Counted from the first letter of the stretch, positions 8,519-17,302 are shown. The stretch is 48,936 bases of DNA from Polaromonas sp. (GCF_030680935.1 NZ_JAUXUP010000039.1:1-48936); one strand, 5' to 3'. The notes: a model not told the origin generated them from the sequence alone. Made by a program: numbers and translations.

Positions 8519-8526
8519 ATAAAATC

Positions 8527-8563
8527 AATGGCTTAGCCGCAAGGCTAGGCCATTTTCTTTTTT
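8527..8563 (+). terminator. Rho-independent terminator of tRNA-Lys
   Basis: AATGGCTTAGCC pairs with GGCTAGGCCATT across a GCAA tetraloop (12 pairs, one G-T), followed by a T-rich run to 8563. It lies nine bases after the tRNA. Confidence 0.9.
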
Positions 8564-8579
8564 CGGATCTGAGAAAAAC

Positions 8580-8940
8580 ATGTCCAAGTTGACCATGTTT
8601 TATCGCGGGCCCGCTGGATCCGGTTTGCAGCGAAATCCAGATGTTCCGTCGCGTATTTCGCATCGGCCTACCATCAGTCTTGCCTTCCAGTCCTCAGGTC
8701 CTTGATCGCATCGCAAGACGTTCCTGCCTGACGTGTTTCGAAGGCCAGGTTGGCGCAAATCGTGAAACCGAAAATCCTCAATGCCAGCGGCCTTAAATGA
8801 GCTTGTACTACGAAGCCGTGCTGTTTGTCGCTCTTTGAATCGGCGCACTCCTTAAGGTAAGAAAAGTTGCGGGTTCTTTCCTCGCTGCTGTTCCAATACT
8901 TTCATCACAGCTTGATGGGGTTCTGCTGGGGTCAGTGCGG
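8580..8940 (-). pseudogene. Tyrosine recombinase (phage/ICE integrase) C-terminal relic, frameshifted
   Basis: Read on the minus strand in successive frames, this gives recognisable integrase pieces in the right order. QAVMKVLEQQRGKNPQLF comes first (about 8910-8865), then FKAAGIEDFRFHDLR (about 8790-8750), which holds the HxLR catalytic motif. Next is TWPSKHVRQ, then GTSCDAIKDL and DWKARLMV, each one frame apart, and finally AKYATEHLDFAANRI (about 8660-8600), where the family has RYAHL...HLA. At least four frameshifts separate them, so it cannot encode an active enzyme. Its C-terminal end points to the 3' end of tRNA-Lys, a usual attachment site. I see no second copy of the tRNA 3' end in the window, so the element itself is gone or lies elsewhere. 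Confidence 0.75.
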
Positions 8941-9048
8941 TCATTGAAGTTGGGGCAGCGACGCACCTGCGCCGCAAAGGGGCGCGCACGGCTGGGGAAC
9001 GTGCCAGCGTTTGTCGCGAACGGGGCGTCAGTCCAGTGAAAGCCTGTT

Positions 9049-9064
9049 ATTTATAATTATAAAT
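9049..9064. promoter_or_regulatory. AT-only 16-base perfect palindrome upstream of prpE
   Basis: ATTTATAATTATAAAT is its own reverse complement and stands out in a GC-rich background, about 150 bases before the prpE start. It contains a TATAAT but no matching -35 is evident. It could be an operator; nothing else recognisable lies between the integrase relic and prpE. Confidence 0.4.
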
Positions 9065-9215
9065 TCAATTCATTCATGCTAAATATTGAAACTTCACAAT
9101 CTCGCCCGATGCCATACGCTGCAAAGGTTGCGGCTCTGTATTGGGGACGGGCTGCGACTGAGCGCGCGCCCTGGTGAAGATACATGCAGCAAAAAAAGCA
9201 AACCGGAGACACCCG

Positions 9216-11126
9216 ATGACAAGCTACGCCGACTTCTACCGCCAATCCATTGAAGAGCCTGACGTCTTCTGGACCGAGCAGGCCAAACTGATTGACTGGC
9301 AGCAGCCTTTCACGCGGGTGTGCAACAACGGCAAACCGCCGTTTGTGCACTGGTTTGAAGGGGGTACCACCAACCTGTGCCACAACGCGGTGGACCGGCA
9401 CCTGAAGGACAGGGCTGATCAGGCGGCCCTGATTTATGTCTCGACCGAAACCGGTATCGAGAAGACCTACAGCTTTGCCGAGCTACACGCAGAGGTTCAG
9501 CGCATGGCGGGCAGCCTACAGGCGCTGGGCGTGCAAAAGGGAGACCGGGTGCTGATCTACATGCCCATGATTGCCGAAGCGGCGTTTGCCATGCTGGCCT
9601 GCGCACGTATTGGCGCCATTCATTGCGTGGTGTTTGGCGGCTTTGCCAGCGGTTCGCTGGCCTCACGCATTGAAGACGCCACACCCAGGGTGATTGTCAG
9701 TGCCGACGCGGGCTCGCGCGGCGGCAAGATCGTCCCTTACAAACCGCTGCTGGATGAGGCGATCCGCCTGTCCAGCCACAAACCCGAGTCGGTGCTGCTG
9801 GCCGATCGCGGCCTGTCGCCTATGCAGCTGGTGGCAGGCCGTGACCACCTGTGGTCAGACCTGCGCGCGCAACACCTGGATGCGAAAGTGCCTTGTGAGT
9901 GGCTGCAATCCACCGACATCAGCTACACGATTTACACCAGCGGCACCACCGGCAAGCCCAAGGGTGTGCAGCGCGATACCGGCGGTTATGCGGTGGCGCT
10001 GGCCGCCAGCATGAAACACATCTTTGACGGCCGTGCCGGCGAGACCTACTTTTCTACCAGCGACATTGGCTGGGTGGTAGGCCACAGCTACATCATTTAC
10101 GGCCCGCTGATTGCCGGCATGGCAACCCTGATGTACGAGGGCCTGCCGACCCAAGGCCTGGACAAGCAGCCCGACGGCGGCATCTGGTGGCGCCTGGTCG
10201 AAAAGTACAAGGTCACCGCCATGTTCAGCGCGCCCACGGCGGTGCGCGTGCTGAAAAAACAGGACCCGACGCTGTTGAAAAAATACGACCTGTCCAGCCT
10301 GCGGGCGCTGTTCCTGGCCGGCGAACCGCTGGACGAACCGACGGCGCGCTGGATCAGCGAGGGTTTGAATGTGCCGATCATTGACAACTACTGGCAGACT
10401 GAAAGCGGCTGGCCGATTTTGACGATTGCCAACGGGGTCGAGAAAAAAGCCAGCAAGTTCGGCAGCCCTGGCATACCTATGTACGGCTACAGGATCAAGC
10501 TGGTGCACGAGTCCACCGGGGAAGAGCTGACCCAGCCGAATGAAAAAGGCGTGGTGGTGCTGGAGGGGCCTACACCCCCGGGTTTCATGCAAACAATCTG
10601 GAAAGACGACGCGCGTTTTGTCAACACCTACTGGAAAAGTGTGCCCGGCAGGATGGTGTACAGCACGTTTGACTGGGGCATTCGCGACGAAGACGGTTAT
10701 TACTTCATCCTGGGCCGCACCGACGACGTGATCAATGTGGCCGGGCACCGGCTGGGCACACGCGAGATTGAGGAGAGTATTTCAGGGCATGCGGGCGTGG
10801 CTGAGGTGGCGGTGGTAGGTGTGGCCGATGCGCTCAAGGGCCAGGTGGCCATGGCTTTTGTGGTGCCCAAAGACGGCAGCGTGCTGGCCGACAGCGCCGA
10901 CGCGCTCAAGCTCGAAGGCGAGATCATGAAACGCGTAGACCAGGACCTGGGGGCCTTGGCGCGGCCCGCCAGGGTGCGTTTTGTGTCGGTGCTGCCCAAA
11001 ACCCGCAGCGGCAAACTCCTGCGCCGCGCAATTCAGGCCGTGTGTGAGGGCCGCGATGCCGGCGATTTGACGACGCTGGATGATCCGGCGGCTTTGCAGC
11101 AGATCAGGGAGCTGATGACCGCCTGA
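9216..11126 (+). CDS. prpE: Propionate--CoA ligase (propionyl-CoA synthetase) PrpE
   Basis: Cytosolic AMP-forming acyl-CoA synthetase that activates propionate. The 636-residue length is normal for PrpE/acetyl-CoA synthetase. It shows the P-loop YTSGTTGKPKG at 240-250, the YWQTESGWPI adenylate motif, the hinge/A8 region GRTDDVINVAGHRLGT, and the A10 motif KTRSGK with catalytic Lys600, the usual target of reversible acetylation. The ATG at 9216 has GGAG eight bases upstream. An in-frame ATG at 9174 would add 14 basic residues before the conserved SYADFYRQS. No prpBCD genes are adjacent, so the methylcitrate cycle is encoded elsewhere if present. Acetyl-CoA synthetase is the alternative reading, but the VHWFEGGTTNLCHN start and overall pattern favour PrpE. 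Confidence 0.88.
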   Translation: MTSYADFYRQSIEEPDVFWTEQAKLIDWQQPFTRVCNNGKPPFVHWFEGGTTNLCHNAVDRHLKDRADQAALIYVSTETGIEKTYSFAELHAEVQRMAGSLQALGVQKGDRVLIYMPMIAEAAFAMLACARIGAIHCVVFGGFASGSLASRIEDATPRVIVSADAGSRGGKIVPYKPLLDEAIRLSSHKPESVLLADRGLSPMQLVAGRDHLWSDLRAQHLDAKVPCEWLQSTDISYTIYTSGTTGKPKGVQRDTGGYAVALAASMKHIFDGRAGETYFSTSDIGWVVGHSYIIYGPLIAGMATLMYEGLPTQGLDKQPDGGIWWRLVEKYKVTAMFSAPTAVRVLKKQDPTLLKKYDLSSLRALFLAGEPLDEPTARWISEGLNVPIIDNYWQTESGWPILTIANGVEKKASKFGSPGIPMYGYRIKLVHESTGEELTQPNEKGVVVLEGPTPPGFMQTIWKDDARFVNTYWKSVPGRMVYSTFDWGIRDEDGYYFILGRTDDVINVAGHRLGTREIEESISGHAGVAEVAVVGVADALKGQVAMAFVVPKDGSVLADSADALKLEGEIMKRVDQDLGALARPARVRFVSVLPKTRSGKLLRRAIQAVCEGRDAGDLTTLDDPAALQQIRELMTA

Positions 11127-11150
11127 TATGATTGATTAGTTTAAATTGGC

Positions 11151-11196
11151 ATCCAGCCCTTGCTGCATATGGGCAAGCAGCTATAAAATGTATAGC
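11151..11196 (+). repeat. AGCAGCTAT-type dispersed repeat, intergenic copy (prpE/GT41)
   Basis: Contains CTTGC...GCAAG then AGCTATAAAATGTATAGC, so two short stems in series. It lies between the convergent ends of prpE and the GT41 gene, where it could serve as a bidirectional transcript-end structure. Part of a family with copies near 20040, 22815, 28260, 38035 and 46680. Confidence 0.7.
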
Positions 11197-11223
11197 GACG
11201 TGAAGGTTTGAGGCGCTTTCTGA

Positions 11224-13344
11224 TCAGTCGGGGTCAAGCTCCAGCCGGCAAGGTGGCAACCCAGCGCGGGCACGGTCAACCATGGCGGTCCAAGCTGCCT
11301 CGCAATCGCTCAGTCGCGCCTGCAGGTCAAACAGGGGCGCAGTGTTTTGCGCAGCTTGCAGCTGCGCGCGCAGGGCGGTCAGTCGCGGCGGATCGCGCAG
11401 GAGCGCCAGCGCAGTGGCCAGATAGCTGGCCCTGTCGTGGGTCACTCCTTCGGACAGACCGGCCGCATGCAACATGCTGACGCCCAGTCGCATGGCACCA
11501 TGCTGGCCAGCGCAACTGACGGCTGGCAGCCCGCTGTGAAGCGCTTGCGCGAGGTAGCGGCCGCCGCATATTCGCAATGGGTCCAGAAACAAATCGGCAA
11601 GCGGCAGCAGCGCACTGGAGGGGTGGGCCGATTGCGCGCTGACAAAAACCAGGCGAGCAGGGTCCACGCCCTGCAACTGCGCCGCCGCCTGGAGGTGTTG
11701 CCGGGTTGCCGCTGCAAAGGCGGGCAGCCACAAGACCGCGTCAGGCTGGTCCAGCAGCAACTGCAGCCACAGATCCAGGGTGTCTGGGTCTATGTGCAGG
11801 GCGGGCACAAAGGCACACAGAACGGGTGCGCTGTCAGGAAGACCCAGGCCCCGACGGTGCAATACCGGCCCTGGCAAAGCTCGGATGAAACCGTCCATCC
11901 AGCAGGTGTAGGGCGGCCGCACCAGCGCACTGGAGGTGCTGCCTGGCTGCGCACCAGCATGAATGATCCGGTCGGACAGCGCATAGTCAAATGGTCCGCC
12001 CGGTACGTGCCCCTGCCAGGGGAGAAGCTGGACCTGCACCGGTGCGACACGCCGCAGCGCGATGTTTGGCCGCCACCAGGGCGTGCCAAACGTCGAGTCG
12101 ATCCACAAATCAAGGCGGTCGAGCCGGATGCGCTGCGCCGCCTCGTCGTCGCTGAAGTGCGCTATTTCGACGACGCTGTGCGCCATCAGGGGCTCGGCCA
12201 ACACGGCTTGCGGCTGCGGCGTGGGCGAGTACAGATGAAAGGCAAAACGCGTGGCGTCATGCAGCGCCAGCCGGGCGGCCAGGTTGAGAGTGGCAGCCTG
12301 GTCGTGCAGGCTGTGTACGGCCAGGCCGACGTGAATGCGGCTGTCATTTACACGAAAGGATGGTTTGACTGAAAAGGCCGGCAGGGCAGGCCGCTGGTCA
12401 GCAGCCAGCCCGGACCACGCCAGCTGGCCGAGGCGCTGCGTTTCTTCTTCTGTCAGCCCCAGTGCCAGGCCGTAATACATCGCCAGGTGAAGCTCTGCCG
12501 TGCGTCCGCCGTGTGTCGGCCCGGCGCTCAACTGGCGCAGCAGCGCGGCGGCGCGGGGTGCGCTGCGCCAGTCGCCTTCGTCCATCGCCTCAAACGTCTG
12601 CCGAAGAAACAGGCTGCGCGCGTCGGGGCCGTTCTGTCCATGGACATCCGTGTTATGGCTGGCCGCTGAGCCCAAAAACTGTCGCCAGGCAGCGCTTGCG
12701 GCGGGATTCAGCCCGGCCAATGCCTGCGCGGCCGCTTCAAAATCGCCGTGGAGCGCCAGGGCCATCACCTGACGGCAGGCGATCTGCGGGTCGTCAGGAA
12801 AGCGTTGCAGCGCCTCGCCCATATGCACCAGGGCCTGGTCGGCTTGGCGGGCACCGAGGAGGCAGTCGAGCAGATGCAAGCAGGCATCGGCGCGTTCAGG
12901 CGTGGCGGCCACCCATTGTTTGGCGTACTCAATGGCCGTTGGCCAGTTGCCCAGGCGTTGGGCGATCACGCTGTGCTGGGCCAGCGCGTACCAATGATCG
13001 GCCTGAAGCGACAGGGCGCGGTCCAGATAGTGTTGCGCGTCCGGCAACAGGCCACAGGCAGCCGCAGCCACCGCGAGGTTGGTGGCGCCCTCGGGATCGC
13101 CCAGAAGCAGCGCCTCCACGCGGCGCAAGAGCCGCAGCGCTGCCTGGGGGCGGTCCAGTTCGTGCAGCAAGGCGGCGCAGGCGCAGGCCGCGTGGACGTT
13201 TTCTGGTGCCAGCGCCACGGCCGACTGAAACGCCGTCAGGGCCGCAGCGCGATCACCTGCAGCGTGGGCTGTGCTGCCTTGCGCCATCTGCAGCGCAAAA
13301 GAAGGTGGCAAGGCATGCGCTTGCAGCGGGGGCGGCGATGTCAT
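11224..13344 (-). CDS. TPR protein with GT41 (O-GlcNAc transferase/SPINDLY-like) catalytic domain
   Basis: A 706-residue protein. TPR repeats fill about residues 15-215 (AHAAGDRAAALTAFQSAVAL, LGDPEGATNLAVAAAACG, DHWYALAQHSVIAQRLG). The second half, about 340-660, matches GT41: GGPFDYALSDRIIHAG, FVPALHIDPDTLDLWLQLL, DPARLVFVSAQ, and DLFLDPLRICGGRYLAQALHSGLPAVSC, the UDP-sugar binding end of the family. Bacterial members glycosylate proteins (flagellins, adhesins) in the cytoplasm. Here the target is unknown; no flagellin is in the window, but an exported FecR-domain protein and an outer-membrane protein lie close by. Start ATG is 55 bases from the divergent GT4 start, suggesting shared regulation. 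Confidence 0.85.
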   Translation of the reverse strand: MTSPPPLQAHALPPSFALQMAQGSTAHAAGDRAAALTAFQSAVALAPENVHAACACAALLHELDRPQAALRLLRRVEALLLGDPEGATNLAVAAAACGLLPDAQHYLDRALSLQADHWYALAQHSVIAQRLGNWPTAIEYAKQWVAATPERADACLHLLDCLLGARQADQALVHMGEALQRFPDDPQIACRQVMALALHGDFEAAAQALAGLNPAASAAWRQFLGSAASHNTDVHGQNGPDARSLFLRQTFEAMDEGDWRSAPRAAALLRQLSAGPTHGGRTAELHLAMYYGLALGLTEEETQRLGQLAWSGLAADQRPALPAFSVKPSFRVNDSRIHVGLAVHSLHDQAATLNLAARLALHDATRFAFHLYSPTPQPQAVLAEPLMAHSVVEIAHFSDDEAAQRIRLDRLDLWIDSTFGTPWWRPNIALRRVAPVQVQLLPWQGHVPGGPFDYALSDRIIHAGAQPGSTSSALVRPPYTCWMDGFIRALPGPVLHRRGLGLPDSAPVLCAFVPALHIDPDTLDLWLQLLLDQPDAVLWLPAFAAATRQHLQAAAQLQGVDPARLVFVSAQSAHPSSALLPLADLFLDPLRICGGRYLAQALHSGLPAVSCAGQHGAMRLGVSMLHAAGLSEGVTHDRASYLATALALLRDPPRLTALRAQLQAAQNTAPLFDLQARLSDCEAAWTAMVDRARAGLPPCRLELDPD

Positions 13345-13399
13345 GGGGAAATTATGTGACAGACTCAGCCATCCGATTTGTCGCGCATCTTGCCCCCCT

Positions 13400-14419
13400 A
13401 TGGACCCGATCGCTCCTGAACCTGCCGCCCCGCCGATTCACCTGGTAGGGCGTTTTGACGACCGTTTTGCGGGCGCCGAGCGGGAGCTGCTGGCCCTGAG
13501 GGATGCGCTGCAAGGCTGCTGCGCCCTTCAGCTGTGGTCGGTGGTGCCACCGCATGCGTGGTACGCCGGGCAGGGCGTGCAGGCGGTGCAGCCCTTTGGT
13601 GGGCGTTTTCCGCGCACGGGGGTGCTTGTCTGGGGCGGTGCTCATGTAGCTCCCGCTGTATGGCTGAAGTACACGCGTTTTGCGCGGGTCATGCTGCATT
13701 GCAACCTTGCCAGCTGGGAGCGCTTTTTTGCGTTGATCGAGATACTCCGGGATAGCACCGCGCTGGACCCCGAACTGGTGTTTGTATCTCAAGCCCTGCG
13801 GCTGACAGCGGGTTTGCCCGGCCATGTGGTTTACAGCCCCATGGACATCGAGCCGCTTTTACAGGCCGCGGGGGCCCGCAGGCCGGCGGCGGGTGCACCA
13901 CTGACCGTGGGCCGGATCAGCCGCGATGCACCGGACAAACACCATCCGCAAGACCCCGACCTCTACCGCATGCTGACAGCAGCCGGTTGGCGTGTACGCA
14001 TCATGGGTGGCACCTGCCTGGCGCCGCAGCTTGCAGGGGTGGCGGGTGTGGAACTGCTGGCCGCTGGCGCCGAAGAGGTGGCGGATTTTTACCAGTCGCT
14101 CGATGTATTTTTCTATCGGACCGGGTCGACGGTCGAGGCTTACGGGCGGGTGGTAGCCGAGGCGATGGCCTCCGGCTTGCCGGTGGTAGCCGGCCATCTG
14201 GGCGGTTATGCCGAGGTTGTGAGCCCGGGCGAGACCGGGTTTCTGGTTCAGTCCCAGGAGGAAGCCTGGGAGGCGCTGGACCGGCTGGCGCATGACCCGT
14301 CTTTACGCGCCAGCATGGGGCAAGCCGGAATGCGGGCCGCGCAGACCCTGCACGGCGGGGAGGCGCTTCAGACGCTGCGGACGCTTTACTGCGGTGCAGC
14401 GCCTTCGCTTACTTCTTGA
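13400..14419 (+). CDS. Family 4 glycosyltransferase
   Basis: A 339-residue GT-B enzyme. The C-terminal half has the GT4 signature TVEAYGRVVAEAMASGLPVVAG (EX7E type) followed by GGYAEVVSPGETGFLV. A central VGRISRDAPDKHHPQ holds the phosphate-binding Arg/Lys region. The N-terminus (HLVGRFDDRFAGAERELL) is shorter than usual for GT4, so the acceptor domain is compact. The ATG at 13400 is taken because the open frame upstream (to 13271) reads through the neighbouring promoter region in Cys-rich sequence. Divergent from the GT41 gene, so the two may modify the same protein or glycan in turn; that is inference. The last 11 bases overlap the convergent FecR-domain gene. Confidence 0.82.
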   Translation: MDPIAPEPAAPPIHLVGRFDDRFAGAERELLALRDALQGCCALQLWSVVPPHAWYAGQGVQAVQPFGGRFPRTGVLVWGGAHVAPAVWLKYTRFARVMLHCNLASWERFFALIEILRDSTALDPELVFVSQALRLTAGLPGHVVYSPMDIEPLLQAAGARRPAAGAPLTVGRISRDAPDKHHPQDPDLYRMLTAAGWRVRIMGGTCLAPQLAGVAGVELLAAGAEEVADFYQSLDVFFYRTGSTVEAYGRVVAEAMASGLPVVAGHLGGYAEVVSPGETGFLVQSQEEAWEALDRLAHDPSLRASMGQAGMRAAQTLHGGEALQTLRTLYCGAAPSLTS

Positions 14420-15806
14420 AGGCCAGAGCGCCCGCAACCGGGCCGGAGCCGAAGTCTTTGTTGTAGGTCATACCGGCAAAAGCGGCGTTGGTGCCAATAA
14501 ACAGGCCCCGAATGTAGGTGCCCGCGAAATTGGGCGTATTGCCCGTCGCTGAGTCGGTGAAGTTACCGTAAGAGGTGTTGACCGCGCTGCTGACCGTGAA
14601 CGACGTGGAGGTGAAACTGACTGAAAAAGTCGCGCTGTTGAGCGTGCCGGTACCGCTGCCCCGCGTCGGAGGGGTACTGCCGATGAGGCTGTAGGTGGCG
14701 CTGCCCCCAGCCAACATCAGTGTGTTCATTTCGGTCTGCGCAGTGGGGCGCCCAGCCACGTAATGCACATTGCTGAGCAGGGTGGTGCCCAGGTATTCCC
14801 GCGTGCCACTGGTCCACATGCCCCAGCCAATGAAGTTGGCGTCACTGACATTACCGCTGGACTTGAAGTTCGCTTCAGCCTGCACCGTGCCGCTTTCGTA
14901 CCATTTGCCAAAGCCGCCACTGGCGTCCTCCGTCATGAGTAGTTTGTTGTCACTGAATTGTGTGGTGGCACCAGAGTTGCTGGTGATGTTGTAGGCGGTG
15001 GAACCGTTGGTACCCACAGCCGCCACCCTGACATCGGTGAAGGTGCGCTTTACAGGCTCAACCACCTTCGTTTCGGTTTTGACCTCCTCTACCTTTTTCG
15101 TCTCGACGGTCTTGGTGGTGACGGGTTTGACCTCCTCCACCACCTCTGCCTTGCCAGTCTCCTTGACCTTTTCGCCCGACGCATTCGAGTCCTTAGGCGC
15201 AGCAGGCGTGTCGGTTTTGGGCTGTTCACTGGTACGCACGGGCGGCGTTGCGCTGTCCACCACCTTGACCGATTCACCCGCCACGAGACCAATACAGCCG
15301 CTCAGGTTACACACCTCAATTTTGTCCAGCTCGCTGGTAATACCCAGGGAACCATCGGGGTTGTAGCCGACCTTGAAGCCGGAACCGCGAATGCCAATGG
15401 TGGCGGTGGTGGTGGTGAGTTTGTAGTTGTCGCGGTTGCGTTTGCCAATCAGGCCCGTGATGGCCCGCATGCTGCCACGCAGCAGGTCCACCAGAAAGCG
15501 GTCTTGTTTGGGATCATTCTGGTCCACGTAGCTGGCTATCTTGAACTCAGTGTTGGGCTGCAAGGAAACCAGGCCGCCGTCGGTGAACTTGACCTGGGCC
15601 CGTCCGTTGGGCCCCGTCACGATGGCGTGGCCGCTGTCGATGTCGCCACCTTTGGTCAATGCCGTGGTGCGGCCATCGGTCTGGCGCAGGTTGACTTCAC
15701 CGGCAGTGAACTGGGCCACCCCCGCCAGCGCATGTGCCTGCAGCGGGTACACCGCCGATAGCGCGATCAGCAGGGTGGCGTGTTTCAAGGGGAAATGTGT
15801 GTTCAT
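14409..15806 (-). CDS. FecR-domain exported protein with beta-rich C-terminus (candidate cargo of the adjacent DUF560 protein)
   Basis: A 465-residue protein with a cleavable signal (MNTHFPLKHATLLIALS, cut near AHA), no lipobox and no other membrane helix. A FecR domain spans about residues 35-150 (GHAIVTGPNGRAQVKFTDGGLVSLQPNTEFKI; TTTATIGIRGSGF). A charged, low-complexity linker rich in Lys, Glu, Val and Thr follows at about 160-255, then a Ser/Thr/Gly/Asn-rich beta region (about 260-465). It ends in a barrel-like pattern (FAGTYIRGLFIG, FAGMTYN, GALAFKK) that resembles the C-terminal TbpB-type barrel of Slam cargo. It lacks the transmembrane helix of classical FecR anti-sigma regulators. It lies 78 bases downstream of the DUF560 gene on the same strand. 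Surface export is inference; the ATG at 15806 is preferred over a TTG two codons upstream. Confidence 0.75.
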   Translation of the reverse strand: MNTHFPLKHATLLIALSAVYPLQAHALAGVAQFTAGEVNLRQTDGRTTALTKGGDIDSGHAIVTGPNGRAQVKFTDGGLVSLQPNTEFKIASYVDQNDPKQDRFLVDLLRGSMRAITGLIGKRNRDNYKLTTTTATIGIRGSGFKVGYNPDGSLGITSELDKIEVCNLSGCIGLVAGESVKVVDSATPPVRTSEQPKTDTPAAPKDSNASGEKVKETGKAEVVEEVKPVTTKTVETKKVEEVKTETKVVEPVKRTFTDVRVAAVGTNGSTAYNITSNSGATTQFSDNKLLMTEDASGGFGKWYESGTVQAEANFKSSGNVSDANFIGWGMWTSGTREYLGTTLLSNVHYVAGRPTAQTEMNTLMLAGGSATYSLIGSTPPTRGSGTGTLNSATFSVSFTSTSFTVSSAVNTSYGNFTDSATGNTPNFAGTYIRGLFIGTNAAFAGMTYNKDFGSGPVAGALAFKK

Positions 15807-15884
15807 GATCAAGGTCTTGCCCGATGGGTGAATCGTCGGAATCCGGATGGTGGCATGGGGGCACCCGGCACGGAAGCAGGGGAC

Positions 15885-17222
15885 CTAAAAATCCTTGCGG
15901 ACCGTGACAGACAGCACGCGTTTGCTGAAGTCAGAAATGGCGATGTTGGAGCTTGTTTTCATCAAAGACAGTTGCGGCGTGATGCGCCAGCTCACCACCG
16001 GAACCCAGTTCAGGCCCAGGTTCAGATTGCTCTGGTCGTCACGCCGGGTCACCAGAAACAGCGGGTCTGCGCCGCCGTAATGGCGTCTTTCAAAGCCCAC
16101 ACTGGCAAACAGGTCCACATCGGCGTTGACCGATTGCTGCACACCAGCGCGCAAGCCTGCCATCCGGTGGCCCAGATGCGGTACGCCAGAAGCGCGCTCG
16201 TTTTCGCTGCCAAAGTAACCACCGCCAAACAACACCAGCCCGCCACTCAGGGCAGTGGCGTAGGAAGTGCCCAGCACATAACGATGCGCATTGCGCACAG
16301 TTTGCCCCGGGTAACGCAGGCTGGACAGTTGCACATAACTGCTCCACTGACTGGCCTCATCGGGCCGGTAAGTCCATTCACCCACCACGCCGCCCTGATC
16401 CCGCACCCCGCGGTTGTCGGCTGAATAGCTACCTACTTGGACAATGGCACTGAATTCATTCTTGTCGAGCCGGTAAACCGCGCCGGCGCTGAGGTCCATC
16501 TGGTTGGTGTCAAAGTCGTTGTAATCGTTGTTGAAGCGGAAATTGCCACTTGCACTGGCGATAAGTGACAGTCGCGGATCGATCACATAACGCCCTGAGA
16601 CTCCCGCGCCCAAGGTGTAAAAACTGTCTTTCAGTTTGACGGCGCTGGGGTTCAGGGTCAACACCAGACCACCCAGGGAGGGCACAGCCACGTTGGCGTT
16701 GGTGGGGCCGCTGTTGATGTTGCTGTCGGTGCCATAGCTGGTTTCTACATAGGCCTTGATCGAGGATCGGGCTGCCTCTTCGTTGCGATCAATCGCCAGC
16801 AGAAAGTCATCAATTTTTCGAGCGACTTCAGGTGGGATGTTTTCTCGTTTGGCCTCTTGCAGTACCTGCCTGGCGGCCAGGTTGTCTTTCAGGGCAAACA
16901 GCGCGCGGCCCAGCTCGGCGCGGGCGCGCGCATTGCCGGGCTGAACGGTCAGGGCGCGCTCCAGAGCAAAAACGGCACGTGTGAACTGCCCCGTATCGTT
17001 GGCGGCGATGCCCAGCACGGTGTCGAAGTCGGGGTCGCCAGCGCGTTGGGTTTCTACCGCAGCCAAGCGGTCAAAGGCTTCCTGCGGCTTGCCCTGCTCG
17101 ACCAGTGCCAGGGATTCGCGCACCAGCGCGTCTACTTCTGCCTGCGCGGGTAGTACCGACAACAGCAGCGTACACGCCAGGCTCAGGCAACAGCGTAAAA
17201 CGTTTTGGGGCGTAAAAGACAT
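15885..17222 (-). CDS. TPR plus outer-membrane beta-barrel protein, DUF560/Slam-like
   Basis: A 445-residue protein with a Sec signal ending LPAQA, TPR repeats at about residues 30-150 (QGKPQEAFDRLAAVE, TGQFTRAVFALERALTVQPGNARARAELGRALFALKD), then a long alternating beta region from about 165 to the end. This contains YGTDSNINSGPT, a pattern typical of the DUF560 (surface lipoprotein assembly modifier) barrel, and finishes in RKDF: a terminal Phe is the usual BAM signal of outer-membrane proteins. Slam proteins (type XI secretion) carry periplasmic cargo to the surface; their cargo genes are usually adjacent, as here. The ATG at 17222 is the one that starts the signal peptide. A larger open frame upstream has no signal and runs through promoter sequence. 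Confidence 0.78.
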   Translation of the reverse strand: MSFTPQNVLRCCLSLACTLLLSVLPAQAEVDALVRESLALVEQGKPQEAFDRLAAVETQRAGDPDFDTVLGIAANDTGQFTRAVFALERALTVQPGNARARAELGRALFALKDNLAARQVLQEAKRENIPPEVARKIDDFLLAIDRNEEAARSSIKAYVETSYGTDSNINSGPTNANVAVPSLGGLVLTLNPSAVKLKDSFYTLGAGVSGRYVIDPRLSLIASASGNFRFNNDYNDFDTNQMDLSAGAVYRLDKNEFSAIVQVGSYSADNRGVRDQGGVVGEWTYRPDEASQWSSYVQLSSLRYPGQTVRNAHRYVLGTSYATALSGGLVLFGGGYFGSENERASGVPHLGHRMAGLRAGVQQSVNADVDLFASVGFERRHYGGADPLFLVTRRDDQSNLNLGLNWVPVVSWRITPQLSLMKTSSNIAISDFSKRVLSVTVRKDF

Positions 17223-17265
17223 CTTGGTGCGAAAGAGTAACAACCGCTCGTTGCTAGGGGTTTTA

Positions 17266-17283
17266 TAGCATGGTGTATGCCAA
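17266..17283 (-). promoter_or_regulatory. Possible sigma-54 (-24/-12) promoter for the DUF560 gene
   Basis: On the minus strand TGGCATACACCATGCT has GG and GC exactly ten bases apart, as in the TGGCAC-N5-TTGC consensus, about 45 bases before the start codon. Only two or three consensus positions differ. A sigma-70 reading using the overlapping TATAAA lacks a good -35. Confidence 0.35.
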
Positions 17284-17302
17284 AAGTGGGAATTTTTACA
17301 GT

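Noticed and set aside
8454..8663. Small minus-strand frame ending LLVGPAGVEPTTNGLKVRC
   Set aside because: This is the familiar false protein made by reading a tRNA gene backwards, fused to part of the integrase relic.
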